From an uncultured Bacilli bacterium (GTDB lineage Bacteria > Bacillota_I > Bacilli_A > RF39 > UBA660), in NCBI GenBank assembly GCA_934090935.1, contig CAKOKD010000001.1, forward strand, positions 124,001-188,000: a DNA stretch of 64,000 bases. The letters run 5' to 3'. This document shows positions 8,194-17,015 of this stretch, piece after piece. Position numbers and translations under genes: made by a program. Below the pieces are notes generated by a model that worked only from the letters and a program-made list of their open reading frames with translations, had not been told where the DNA came from and made no database searches. Position 1 is the stretch's first letter, and each line of letters opens with the position of its first letter.

Positions 8194-9926
8194 TGAAAAG
8201 ATATTTTGATTCTGTAAAAAAATTATTTGAAATAGCTAAAGGTAAAAGATTTGTTGTTATACAAATGTTTATAAGTTGTGGACTTTATAATCTTTGTACT
8301 CTTTTACCTCCAATAGCTACATCAGGAATTATTGCTGTTATAAGTGATGGTAATTTTAGGGGAATTTGGATTTATGTTTTGATGTATATAATATTTTATA
8401 TAATGTATTTTTCATTTTTAAGATGGAATTCAGTTACATATACTAAACTTGCTGATTATTATCATATGGAAGTACAAAAACAATTATTTGATCATATTTC
8501 TAATAATGATTCTATATTTTCAAAAATATCAAAGGGTAAAATCGTTGATACCTGTAGTGATGATATCAGATATTTAGTTGACATTGTTAATGCTGCAAGT
8601 GAAGCTTTAATGCGTATAATTCAAATCGTAATTATATGTGTTATATTCATGTATTATAATATTTATATCGGTCTATTCGTTGTATTAATTGATGTAATAT
8701 ACGTTAAGCTAATGAATAACAATTCTAAACGAGTTTCTAAATATTATGAAGGTACAAGAAAATATGAGGATAAAATAATTGATACATTAAATCAAATGTT
8801 AGTAAGTATTAAGCAAATAAAATCATTAAATATTATGCCAAATATCAATAAAAACTTGGATAAATCAAGAAAAAAATGGCGTGATGAATATTATAATAAA
8901 AGAAAACACCTATATATTAGATCATGTGTAATACCATATCTTGTATATGTTGTTAAAATAGCTCTTTACATTGTACTTGCTTATTTAGTTGTAAATGGAG
9001 TAATGAGTATAGATAAACTTGTTTTATTGATTGGATACTTTGAATTAATTGTTACATGTACAGATAAACTCCTTTCTTATCTTCTGGAGCTTAGTAATTA
9101 TGAAGTAAGAGTTAATAGAATAAAAACAATCCTTGATTATAAGGATGGAAGTGAAGCAGAATTTGGAGATATTGATAATGACTATATAAATGGTCTTGTT
9201 ACATTTGAAAATGTTTCTTATGATATCAAGGGTAAACCAATTTTAAATAAAGTTTCATTTAAGGCTTATCCAAATGAAATCACTACAATTGTTGGACATT
9301 CTGGAAGTGGAAAAACGACAATTATTAATCTATTATATAGACTTGCAAGAATTAATAAAGGTTCAATTTATATTGATAATGAGAATATATATAGTTATAC
9401 AAAGAAGATTTATGCTTCTAATGTATCAGGAGTGTTTCAAAAATCATTTGTTTTTAACATGAGTATTCGTGAAAATTTAGGTTTAGTGGATAACAATTTG
9501 GAGCATCAAATTGATGCTTGTAAAAGAGTAGGTATTCATGATTATATTTCTAAATTACCTAAGGGATATAATACAATTATTAATGAAGAAAGCCATTTGT
9601 TTACTGAAGGTCAAATACAACTTCTAGCTATTGCTCGTGCTTTGTTAACGAAAGCAGAAATATTATTATTTGATGAGGTAACAAGTAATATTGATCAAGC
9701 ATATACAAGTGAAATTGGTCTTGTTTTAAGAGATTTAAAAACTGATCATACTTTACTTATGATTACTCATAAACCAGAGATGATGGAACTTGCTGATAAG
9801 ATAATTGTTTTAGATAAAGGTAAAATTATCTGTAAAGGTAAAAATGATGATGTATATGAAAAATGTGCATTATATCGTGATTTACGAAACAGAACATTTG
9901 CTAGTATCAGTAAAAATGATGATTAA
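8193..9926 (+). CDS. ABC transporter, fused permease and ATPase
   Basis: 577 residues: an exporter-type membrane domain with about six helices (residues 20-300) followed by an ATPase domain. The Walker A motif is GHSGSGKTT near residue 368, the Q-loop is in GVFQKSF, Walker B is ILLFDEVTSNID, and the H-loop histidine is in ITHKPE. The signature that normally reads LSGGQ is FTEGQ here, so it has lost two usual residues. Such half-transporters act as dimers; this one may pair with itself, and its degenerate signature could make one composite ATP site weak. Substrate is unknown. It is the third gene of the GNAT operon and is followed by a terminator. Confidence 0.9.
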   Translation: MKRYFDSVKKLFEIAKGKRFVVIQMFISCGLYNLCTLLPPIATSGIIAVISDGNFRGIWIYVLMYIIFYIMYFSFLRWNSVTYTKLADYYHMEVQKQLFDHISNNDSIFSKISKGKIVDTCSDDIRYLVDIVNAASEALMRIIQIVIICVIFMYYNIYIGLFVVLIDVIYVKLMNNNSKRVSKYYEGTRKYEDKIIDTLNQMLVSIKQIKSLNIMPNINKNLDKSRKKWRDEYYNKRKHLYIRSCVIPYLVYVVKIALYIVLAYLVVNGVMSIDKLVLLIGYFELIVTCTDKLLSYLLELSNYEVRVNRIKTILDYKDGSEAEFGDIDNDYINGLVTFENVSYDIKGKPILNKVSFKAYPNEITTIVGHSGSGKTTIINLLYRLARINKGSIYIDNENIYSYTKKIYASNVSGVFQKSFVFNMSIRENLGLVDNNLEHQIDACKRVGIHDYISKLPKGYNTIINEESHLFTEGQIQLLAIARALLTKAEILLFDEVTSNIDQAYTSEIGLVLRDLKTDHTLLMITHKPEMMELADKIIVLDKGKIICKGKNDDVYEKCALYRDLRNRTFASISKNDD

Positions 9927-9946
9927 GAGTTTTTTAACTCTTTTTT
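9925..9946 (+). terminator. Intrinsic terminator after ABC operon
   Basis: AAGAGTT / AACTCTT with a 4-T loop, followed by a T run; overlaps the ABC gene stop codon. Confidence 0.8.
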
Positions 9947-9948
9947 GT

Positions 9949-9977
9949 TTGCTTAGATACTTAAAAGATAGTATACT
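9949..9977 (+). promoter_or_regulatory. Promoter for the surface-glycan gene pair
   Basis: TTGCTT at 9949-9954 and TATACT at 9972-9977 are 17 bases apart, 24 bases before the start region of the gene at 10001. Confidence 0.6.
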
Positions 9978-10000
9978 AAACTTATGAATTGGGTGAAAAC

Positions 10001-11833
10001 ATGAAAAGGACTTTAAAAAACATCGGTTTTTCAATATGTGCAGCATTTTCTTTATTTATTAGCATTGCTTCATTTAAAAGTTTAGATTTAAATAAATTAA
10101 GTCTTCTTTATAAAACTAATGTTTTTGGAATGATGATCATATTTGCCTTAGTTATAAGAGTTTTATCCAAAGATAATGTAAATATCTCTAAGTCAAAGAA
10201 AATCTTAAGTTTTTTGTTTACATGTTTTATGATTATTGGAGAGTGTGCATCAAGTACAGGTAATATAATGCTTATATTTAATAATCCAGCAACAATAGCT
10301 ATAACTTTATTGAAGTCAATTGGTTATTATACTATTTTTAAGATATGTTTTTATTATTTAGATTTATTTTTAAATAGTTTTAAAAATAAAGAGATGAAAG
10401 TTAAAAACACGAAATTATCTAAATTTTTTGTGTTTTTTGAAGAAAAGCCATTTCTTTCATCCTTTATAGTAATTCTTTTGTTTTTTAGCATTTATATTAT
10501 AGCTTTTTATCCAATTGTATTATCTCCAGATCCATCGAATCAAATACTTCAATATTATAATGTTAGAACTAAATATGTTGATTGGGCAATACTTAGAAAT
10601 GAAAATGTATTTATGACTAATCATCATCCTGTAATGCAAACATTTTTAATCGGTTGGTGCATTGATTTTGGTAGAATGGTTTTAAATGATAATTTTGGAT
10701 TATTTATTTATACGATGATTCAAACTCTTATCTATGTATCTACACTTGCATATACAATTAAGTTTTTAAAGAATAATGGAGTATCTTTAAAATTAAGATT
10801 TGTCCTTTTAATTATATATTCTTTAGTACCTCATTATGCGTTTTATACGGTTTCTGCTGTTAAAGATACCTTGTATACAGCGTTTATGATATGGCTTATT
10901 TTGTTTATGCTTGACGTTGTTAGAAACTATAAAGATAAAAGTATTGATTTTAAATATATATTGTTCATAACTTTGATGGTTGTTTTGATGAGTTTGATGA
11001 GACATAATGGATTATATATTGCGGTAATTTCCTTTATTGCTTTGATGATCTTTAGTAGAAAAAATGCTTTTAAATTATTTTTATCATTATTCTTATTTAC
11101 GGGAATAGTTGTTGGTTTTAATAAAGTACTTGTTCCATATTTAGGTATAGCTGATGCAAGTATCAGAGAAACTTTATCAGTACCTTTTCAACAAACCGCT
11201 AGACTTGCAAAATATCATGATGAAGGAGTAAGTGAAGAAGATAAGAAAATAATTGCTAAAGTTTTAAACTACGATACTTTAGCAAGCAGATATAATCCAA
11301 GGCTTGCAGATAATGTAAAAAATGAATATAATAAATATACAACAAAAGAAGAATTAAAAGATTATTTTAAAGTTTGGTTTAAGTATTTGCTTAAATATCC
11401 AATCACTTATATCAATGCAACTATAGATAATACATATGGTTATATTTATCCAAATCAACATTATTGGTATGTATATGATACATATGATAAAAGAGTGGTT
11501 AAGGCTAATGTTGTTGATTATCACTTCAATAAGTCTACTAAGTTTTTAAGGAATTCTCTTGTTTTCTATGAAAGTGTATTCCCTTATTTACCGGGTATAG
11601 GTTTAATTAGTTCAATTGGTTTTTCAACATGGATAGTTCTTATTTTAAGTATTTATGTAAAGAAAAAGAAATATTTAATTGCATATATTCCACTTTATTT
11701 ATCTATTCTTATTTGCTTTATATCACCAGCAAATACATATTTTAGATATGCAATGCCGTATATGTTTATATTACCAACATTAATAATTTTAAATATTCAA
11801 GAGTATAGGAGTGAAAAAAATGAAAAAAAATGA
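10001..11833 (+). CDS. Large polytopic membrane protein (DUF6020-like)
   Basis: 610 residues with about a dozen hydrophobic helices. The extracytoplasmic motif FYPIVLSPDPSNQI followed by NHHPVMQTFLIGW resembles the DUF6020 group and the acidic-loop-plus-HHP arrangement of GT-C glycosyltransferases and related polymer membrane proteins. A soluble segment between about residues 370 and 520 precedes the last helices. It probably transfers or handles a lipid-linked sugar at the outer face of the membrane. I chose the ATG at 10001 because GGGTGAA lies 10 bases before it; an earlier TTG would fall inside that site. The next gene, a GT2 that would make such lipid-linked sugars, overlaps its 3' end, which supports a joint role. 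Confidence 0.75.
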   Translation: MKRTLKNIGFSICAAFSLFISIASFKSLDLNKLSLLYKTNVFGMMIIFALVIRVLSKDNVNISKSKKILSFLFTCFMIIGECASSTGNIMLIFNNPATIAITLLKSIGYYTIFKICFYYLDLFLNSFKNKEMKVKNTKLSKFFVFFEEKPFLSSFIVILLFFSIYIIAFYPIVLSPDPSNQILQYYNVRTKYVDWAILRNENVFMTNHHPVMQTFLIGWCIDFGRMVLNDNFGLFIYTMIQTLIYVSTLAYTIKFLKNNGVSLKLRFVLLIIYSLVPHYAFYTVSAVKDTLYTAFMIWLILFMLDVVRNYKDKSIDFKYILFITLMVVLMSLMRHNGLYIAVISFIALMIFSRKNAFKLFLSLFLFTGIVVGFNKVLVPYLGIADASIRETLSVPFQQTARLAKYHDEGVSEEDKKIIAKVLNYDTLASRYNPRLADNVKNEYNKYTTKEELKDYFKVWFKYLLKYPITYINATIDNTYGYIYPNQHYWYVYDTYDKRVVKANVVDYHFNKSTKFLRNSLVFYESVFPYLPGIGLISSIGFSTWIVLILSIYVKKKKYLIAYIPLYLSILICFISPANTYFRYAMPYMFILPTLIILNIQEYRSEKNEKK

Positions 11834-12752
11834 AGAAAAGAAAATTGCTGTATTAATACCATGCTATAATGAGGCAAAGACGATTAAAAAGGTTGTAAAA
11901 GATTATAAAAAAGCTTTACCTGAGGCAACTATATATGTTTATGACAATAATTCAAGTGATGGAACAGATGAAATTGCAAGAGATGCTGGAGCTGAAGTTG
12001 TTTATGAATATCGCCAAGGTAAAGGTAATGTTATTAGAAGTATGTTTAGAGATATCGATGCTGATTGTTATTTGATGATCGATGGAGATGATACGTATCC
12101 AGCAGAAAATGCTCGTGAAATGTGTGATTTAGTTTTAAATGGACGTGCTGATATGGTTATTGGAGATAGACTTTCAAGCACATATTTTGAAGAGAACAAA
12201 AGACCATTTCATAACTTTGGAAACAGAATCGTAAGATTCTTAATCAATAAAATATTTAAAAATAATGTTAAAGATGTAATGACTGGATATCGAGCATTCT
12301 CATATGACTTTGTTAAGAACTTCCCAGTTTTATCTAAAGGATTTGAAATAGAAACTGAAATGACGATTCATGCTGTAGATAAAAATTTTAAATTAGTCGA
12401 GATTCCTGTTCAATATCGTGATAGACCAGAAGGAAGTGTATCCAAACTTAATACTTATTCAGACGGTTTAAAAGTTCTTAAAACAATCGGTACTTTGTTT
12501 AAAGAGTATCGTCCTGCATTATTTTTTGATATATTTGCAATTCTTTTCTTTATTATTGGAGTCATTTTAGCAGTTCCAGTATTTATTGAATATTTTAAAA
12601 CAGGTTTGGTATTAAAATTTCCAAGTTTAATATTTTCATGTTTCTTGATTACTTTAGCTCTTCTTTTATGGATTGCTGGTGTGATTCTACAAGTAATGGT
12701 GAAAAAAGATAAGCAAATGTATGAGCTTATGTTTATTAAAAATAAAAAATAG
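11820..12752 (+). CDS. Family 2 glycosyltransferase, polyprenyl-phosphate type
   Basis: 310 residues. The GT2 domain starts with IAVLIPCYNEAKTIKKVV, has YVYDNNSSDGT and the DXD-like MIDGDDTY, and the dolichol-phosphate mannosyltransferase signature MTGYRAFS. Two C-terminal membrane helices (about 235-255 and 270-295) anchor it. It likely transfers a sugar from a nucleotide donor to undecaprenyl phosphate on the cytoplasmic face. The ATG at 11820 is favoured since GGAG stands 8 bases upstream; a GTG at 11811 overlaps that site. It overlaps the upstream membrane protein gene by 14 bases, so they form an operon. It ends in a convergent terminator. Confidence 0.9.
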   Translation: MKKNEEKKIAVLIPCYNEAKTIKKVVKDYKKALPEATIYVYDNNSSDGTDEIARDAGAEVVYEYRQGKGNVIRSMFRDIDADCYLMIDGDDTYPAENAREMCDLVLNGRADMVIGDRLSSTYFEENKRPFHNFGNRIVRFLINKIFKNNVKDVMTGYRAFSYDFVKNFPVLSKGFEIETEMTIHAVDKNFKLVEIPVQYRDRPEGSVSKLNTYSDGLKVLKTIGTLFKEYRPALFFDIFAILFFIIGVILAVPVFIEYFKTGLVLKFPSLIFSCFLITLALLLWIAGVILQVMVKKDKQMYELMFIKNKK

Positions 12753-12770
12753 TTCGTTTGAACTATTTTT
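12745..12770. terminator. Bidirectional terminator
   Basis: AAAAATAGTTC / GAACTATTTTT, 11 perfect pairs with loop GTTT, between the convergent GT2 gene and the leftward gene at 12769. Confidence 0.88.
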
Positions 12771-13278
12771 ATCTTGGTAAATTATTATGTGTTTCTAAAT
12801 CAATTGGCTGTAAATCACTGCTAGCTTTTATATCTGGAATATCTAAAGGTTCAAAAAGCTGGTCTACATTTTGAGTTGGATAAACTGTTTCACGTTTTTC
12901 TTCATCAAGAGAATTCAAAAGAGCATCTATTTCTTCATCAGAAAAATCATTGCTTTCAACATTTACTGGTTCTTCTTTTTCTTCTTCTTTTTCTTCTTCT
13001 TTATAACTTTCAAGCAAACCTTTTATATCTCTTGTTCCTTTTTCTAGAACGTTATACATGTTTTGAATTTCTTGAGTTAATTCATTGTATTTCTCTAAAT
13101 CTTCTTGTTTTTCTTTATCCAAGAAAATAATTTGTTCTTCTATTGCTTTTAGTCTATCCATTTTGTATTCTATAAAAGCATGATACATAATATAAGAACC
13201 TCTGTAAGACTCAAATGCACGTTTTCCTAATGCACTTAAAAGCTCGCATGTTTCGTCATATATTTTTGGCAAATGCAT
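12769..13278 (-). CDS. Acidic coiled-coil hypothetical protein
   Basis: 169 residues, unrecognised. The first 105 residues are helical and rich in K/E/L, consistent with coiled coil (around RLKAIEEQIIFLDKEKQEDL). A run of about 15 mostly glutamate/lysine residues follows, then an acidic, probably disordered tail. No signal peptide or membrane segment. The start has an AGGTGATAAT ribosome binding site. It is a lone leftward gene converging on the GT2 gene. Its composition (helical body plus acidic tail) resembles the unrelated gene at 36406-37296, but I see no direct sequence match. Confidence 0.7.
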   Translation of the reverse strand: MHLPKIYDETCELLSALGKRAFESYRGSYIMYHAFIEYKMDRLKAIEEQIIFLDKEKQEDLEKYNELTQEIQNMYNVLEKGTRDIKGLLESYKEEEKEEEKEEPVNVESNDFSDEEIDALLNSLDEEKRETVYPTQNVDQLFEPLDIPDIKASSDLQPIDLETHNNLPR

Positions 13279-13398
13279 ATTATCACCTATCCTATAAAGA
13301 TATTATAGCACAAACTTTACTTATTTCAATGTAAATTAAATCATTTTTTTTTATAAAAATTGTATTATGTGTTAAAATGTAGATTGGGAGAGTATATT

Positions 13399-13491
13399 AT
13401 GGAAGATATCAAAGAAGAATTAGAACTTTTAGAAACAATAGAGGAACTTATTGTATTAACGGAAGAAGAGAATGATGATGATAAAAAATAA
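13399..13491 (+). CDS. Possible 30-residue acidic micro-ORF
   Basis: A short frame starting ATG at 13399, with GGGAGAG placed 8 bases upstream, encodes 30 residues, nearly all E, L, I, D and K. Its end overlaps the start of the next gene in another frame by about 20 bases, so it may be a coupled leader ORF or simply a chance frame. Length makes it hard to test by eye. Confidence 0.35.
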   Translation: MEDIKEELELLETIEELIVLTEEENDDDKK

Positions 13492-14899
13492 TAAAATACA
13501 AGAATTTAAAAAACTAGTAGCTGAATTGAATGAATATGCTAAAAGGGATGATATAAGTGATTTTACGAGAACCGTAATTCAAGATTTAGCATTATCTTTG
13601 AGATATCAATTGGAGTATGACATTATAAATGAGTTAATTGTCAACAGTGTTTCAATAAAAGATACAATCGGTCTAATAGATTATAAAGTTGGAGAAATCA
13701 TGGCTTATAAAGAAGAGATATATCAAAAGTTTAGAGAATCTGGAAGAGAAGTTATGGAAACACAAGATCGTATTAAACTTACTTCAATGGAAAGAAATCT
13801 AAGACGATTAAACGATTTAAAGACTTCTATTGAGACTAAGAATTTAACATCTTATATTCAAGCAATGAACAATCGTGTTACTAGCTCAGATCAATTGGTT
13901 GCAATAATAAAAGATGTTTTGACTGAAGGATATAATGATTATTTCTCTAAAAGTTTAATCGAAGATGGAAAAGTCGATGAAAATGTTTTTATGATAATAT
14001 ATTCTATTCTTAGAGATAAATCGCTTATTGGAGATCTTCAAAGGTATGTTGATTCTGAAAAGGAAATTTCATCTTTAAAAGCCAATTATGAAAAGGATCA
14101 AGCATATTTAGAAATGGTTGATAAGGTGCGTGACTTTGTTGATACTTTTAAAAGATTTATCATTATTTCATCTAAAAAGAATAATTTAGAACGAGAAAAA
14201 GTTGAATTAACTGGTGAAATAACTGTTGAAAGTGAAAAGTTTAATAGCATGTCTAATCAAAAATATTCTAAGATATTTTTAGCGAATCAAATGAAAAAAA
14301 TAAATACGGATATTATGAATAAAAGAAGTCGAGTTACTAGAATTGATGGTCAATTGGGTGAACTTATAAGAACTGAAGAGATTCTTAAAAATCAAGGCTT
14401 TGGTGAGATAATTGATGCTTTCAATACGGAGATTATAAATATTGAATCGATACCTCAAAAGTTTGCTTTATATATCAAAACTAATCTTGCAAATCCGACT
14501 TTAAATGTAAACACTTTTCTTTTAACTTTAAAAAGACGAATTCATCAAGATGAGATCAATATAGCTAAAGCAGAGAAAAATTTACCAAATGTTCTTGAAA
14601 CTATTTCTCCATTTGCTAGAAAACTTATAACAATGTATCATGATGATGTTGAAAAAATTGTAAGCTTATATGAGAAAGATGCTGGTATATCCAAGTTGGT
14701 TGCTTTCTATGTTTTAAACTTATTATGCTCTGCTAAGAGATTCAGTATAAGCGAGCTTGGTCAAGTTTATGCTGATGATGAAGGACTTTCGGCATTATAT
14801 CAAAAATTGGAAAGTTGTCTTTATAAAGATGTAAGTCAAATAAATGAACAAATCAATCAAGTTGATGAAGATGTTTCAAATGTTTTAAAAGCTAGTTAA
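13472..14899 (+). CDS. Coiled-coil hypothetical protein (475 aa)
   Basis: Unrecognised. Three in-frame ATG codons stand at the start (13472, 13475, 13478); GGAAGAAGAG just upstream serves as a ribosome binding site and lies inside the micro-ORF, so translation may be coupled. The protein is almost wholly helical and charged, with long heptad-like stretches at residues 60-130 and 190-300, no cysteine pattern, signal peptide or membrane helix. It could be a cytoskeletal or scaffolding protein. The next genes (alpha-CTD-like protein and another unknown) each have their own promoter-like sequences. Confidence 0.75.
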   Translation: MMMIKNNKIQEFKKLVAELNEYAKRDDISDFTRTVIQDLALSLRYQLEYDIINELIVNSVSIKDTIGLIDYKVGEIMAYKEEIYQKFRESGREVMETQDRIKLTSMERNLRRLNDLKTSIETKNLTSYIQAMNNRVTSSDQLVAIIKDVLTEGYNDYFSKSLIEDGKVDENVFMIIYSILRDKSLIGDLQRYVDSEKEISSLKANYEKDQAYLEMVDKVRDFVDTFKRFIIISSKKNNLEREKVELTGEITVESEKFNSMSNQKYSKIFLANQMKKINTDIMNKRSRVTRIDGQLGELIRTEEILKNQGFGEIIDAFNTEIINIESIPQKFALYIKTNLANPTLNVNTFLLTLKRRIHQDEINIAKAEKNLPNVLETISPFARKLITMYHDDVEKIVSLYEKDAGISKLVAFYVLNLLCSAKRFSISELGQVYADDEGLSALYQKLESCLYKDVSQINEQINQVDEDVSNVLKAS

Positions 14900-14955
14900 T
14901 TAATGCTTACCTAAAAAATTTTAAAATGGTATAATATATCTTGAGGATTGATAAA

Positions 14956-15174
14956 ATGAAAAAATGCAAATATCTAGATGAGGATATATCTATTTTAGAA
15001 TTAAGTGATGAAGTTTTTAAACGTTTAAAAGACATGTCTATATCGTCTATCGATAATCTATGGAATTTAAGCAGAACTGACTTAAAAAATCATGGTTTTA
15101 CTGATAAAGAGATTAAACATATTTCCATAAAGATGCAACTTCTAGGTATAGATTTAAATAAGAAAATATATTGA
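14956..15174 (+). CDS. Stand-alone RNA polymerase alpha-CTD-like protein
   Basis: 72 residues. After a short lead the sequence ISILELSDEVFKRLKDMSIS and onward follows the RNA polymerase alpha C-terminal domain pattern: I-x-x-L-x-L-S, a leucine-rich first helix, an S/T-I-x-x-L turn, a helix with D-L, G-F, then I-x-x-x-L-G-I-x-L at the end. In normal alpha subunits this helix-hairpin-helix domain binds UP-element DNA and activators. No N-terminal assembly domain is present and no rpoA context is nearby. I start it at the ATG at 14956 after GAGGATT; a TTG 15 bases upstream is part of the same frame. A TATAAT box precedes it. It uses TGA as stop. Family resemblance is by pattern only. Confidence 0.62.
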   Translation: MKKCKYLDEDISILELSDEVFKRLKDMSISSIDNLWNLSRTDLKNHGFTDKEIKHISIKMQLLGIDLNKKIY

Positions 15175-15245
15175 ATTTATTGTATACTTTCTTATTTTTT
15201 TTTGCTATACTAACTATAGTAGGAAAATATTCATGGAGGTAACTT

Positions 15246-16601
15246 ATGGAAAAAAGTATTCAAGAAATTAATAAGGAATTAGATACCATTGATGCTTCAA
15301 AGTTTGTTGATCAAAGTTTAGCTATATATGGTTCTTCAAGATATAAGACAATGTTAAAGAATGGAGTTTCTGGATTAGAAGCGTTTAAACGTCTTTCATC
15401 CTTCTGTGATAGAACTAGTGAAGTCAATAAAAATGATATGAAAAATTTCTTTAACTTTAGATTAGCAACGGAATATATTGCAAGAAAAAAGATAGATATA
15501 TTTTCACTTTCTGAAAGTGAGAGAAATAGCACTTTAGAGAACATATCAAGTGAGATATTGAAAACTATTACTGGAGTAAACCCTGATTCTATTGTTATTA
15601 AAGATGAAGATTTAAATCAAAACGATATGGATTGTGAATATGTTTTAAATATTGATAATGCTGATTTGATTTCATGGATAAATTCTTATTTTACTTTAAC
15701 TGGTGCCTCAAAAATACCTTGTTACTTGAGAATGCATTCCGATTATAATAGACCTTATGTTGATTCCTTAGTTGTTGGTTCAAATAAAAAATCAAGAGAT
15801 ATTGTTTTAAAAACTATTATGTTAACGGATGAGAAACTTGGAGGAAAGATTTTAGAACCCGGAAAATTTTTAAACACATATGGTAATATCGGATACACTA
15901 GAGTTTATGATGGTGATAAAAGACTTAAGGATAAGGTATATGAATCCTTAATAAAGAATATTGATCATATTCTAGGAACAGAGTCACAAGAGATAAGTGA
16001 TCTTGATCGTTTAGAAAAGCTTACTTCTATATTGAATGAAAGTATAAAAGAAGAGTTAGTATCAAGCATGAGTAAAGAACTTTTAAGTATTGATGGGTTG
16101 GATGAAGAAGTAGTGATTGGTGTTGAAAAGCCTTCTATTACTTTTGAGGATGATTTGGTCAAAGAAATTCAAAATGAAGATGCTTCTATAGCAGATGAAG
16201 AAGAAAAACTTAGTGATGAAGAGATAAATTCTATCATTGATAACTCTGCTACTTATGAGGGAAATAATCCATCAGAACGTATTGAAAGAGCTTATCCATA
16301 TAGAAATCTTGTTGATAACATATCAAAACTTAATACAAAAATTCTTGTAGATGGAAAAGAAATAACTTTGTTAGATTATTTGGATGAAGTTCACATTTTA
16401 GATAGAATACCTCTTAATTCAACTGTAGTGGATCGTGAAGGAATAAGAATGACTGGTGAGGAATTCTTAAGAAATCGTGTTATTCCATATGCTTTAGAAG
16501 TTCCTAATTCAACTCTTGATGGAATAATTGATGCCTATGGTGCAAAAATCCAAACTAAGTCCGAAAAAGCAAGTTTTTTAGGAAAAATATTTCATAAATA
16601 G
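15246..16601 (+). CDS. Hypothetical protein (451 aa)
   Basis: Unrecognised soluble protein. It starts after a canonical GGAGGTAA ribosome binding site, with a TATACT -10 box 35-40 bases upstream. It looks mixed alpha/beta up to about residue 250, has an acidic linker near 290-330 (EDASIADEEEKLSDEEIN), and ends with a helical C-terminal part. No membrane segment or cysteine motif. It immediately precedes a holin/endolysin pair separated by two hairpins, so it may belong to a prophage remnant or simply neighbour it. Function unknown. Confidence 0.72.
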   Translation: MEKSIQEINKELDTIDASKFVDQSLAIYGSSRYKTMLKNGVSGLEAFKRLSSFCDRTSEVNKNDMKNFFNFRLATEYIARKKIDIFSLSESERNSTLENISSEILKTITGVNPDSIVIKDEDLNQNDMDCEYVLNIDNADLISWINSYFTLTGASKIPCYLRMHSDYNRPYVDSLVVGSNKKSRDIVLKTIMLTDEKLGGKILEPGKFLNTYGNIGYTRVYDGDKRLKDKVYESLIKNIDHILGTESQEISDLDRLEKLTSILNESIKEELVSSMSKELLSIDGLDEEVVIGVEKPSITFEDDLVKEIQNEDASIADEEEKLSDEEINSIIDNSATYEGNNPSERIERAYPYRNLVDNISKLNTKILVDGKEITLLDYLDEVHILDRIPLNSTVVDREGIRMTGEEFLRNRVIPYALEVPNSTLDGIIDAYGAKIQTKSEKASFLGKIFHK

Positions 16602-16625
16602 AACAAAAGCAAATGCTCAAATTTG

Positions 16626-16651
16626 CCTCCTACATATTAAATAGTGGGAGG
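16626..16651 (+). promoter_or_regulatory. Hairpin that covers the holin ribosome binding site
   Basis: CCTCCTAC at 16626-16633 can pair over 8 positions (one G-U) with GTGGGAGG at 16644-16651, the ribosome binding site of the holin gene, leaving a 10-base A/T loop. It would mask translation initiation if folded. A weaker GCAAAT/ATTTGC hairpin lies just upstream and may end the previous transcript. Confidence 0.5.
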
Positions 16652-16658
16652 TATTTTT

Positions 16659-17015
16659 ATGGAAGATTTTATAGAGTTTTTAATAAACAATGGACTACAG
16701 CTTTTATATCTACTTCTAACAACTTTTGTTTCTTACTTAACGATTAAGATAAAAGGTTTATATAATAAATATGTCACTGATGAGATGAAAAAGAGTATAA
16801 CTGAGATATGTGTAAATGCCTGTGAACAAATATATGATGGAAATGATTCGGAAGAAAAATATAATTTAGCTTTTAATAACATAAAGTCGATGCTTAAAAG
16901 CAAAAATATTAAAATGGATGATCTAGAGATTAAATTGATGATTGAATCCTTCTGCCATAACTTTAGGAAGGAGAATACTGATGATAAAAAAGATAACTCG
17001 ACAAGTGATGTTTAA
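16659..17015 (+). CDS. Phage-type holin, LL-H family
   Basis: 118 residues with one N-terminal membrane helix (about residues 8-30), then a charged helical domain. The pattern KKSITEICVNACEQIYDGND, a small loop, then LKSKNIKMDDLEIKLMIESF fits the LL-H family of phage holins (V-x-x-A-V-x-x-x-E-Q, then G-I-x-x-x-D-I and E-A-x-V). Holins make membrane lesions that let endolysin reach the wall. The ATG at 16659 follows GGGAGG, itself buried in a predicted hairpin. It overlaps the endolysin start by 35 bases. Only these two lysis genes are seen, with no head, tail or replication genes nearby. Confidence 0.75.
   Translation: MEDFIEFLINNGLQLLYLLLTTFVSYLTIKIKGLYNKYVTDEMKKSITEICVNACEQIYDGNDSEEKYNLAFNNIKSMLKSKNIKMDDLEIKLMIESFCHNFRKENTDDKKDNSTSDV

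Noticed and set aside
12876..13130. Leucine/phenylalanine-rich frame on the plus strand
   Set aside because: Shadow of the K/E-rich gene at 12769-13278; no start signal.
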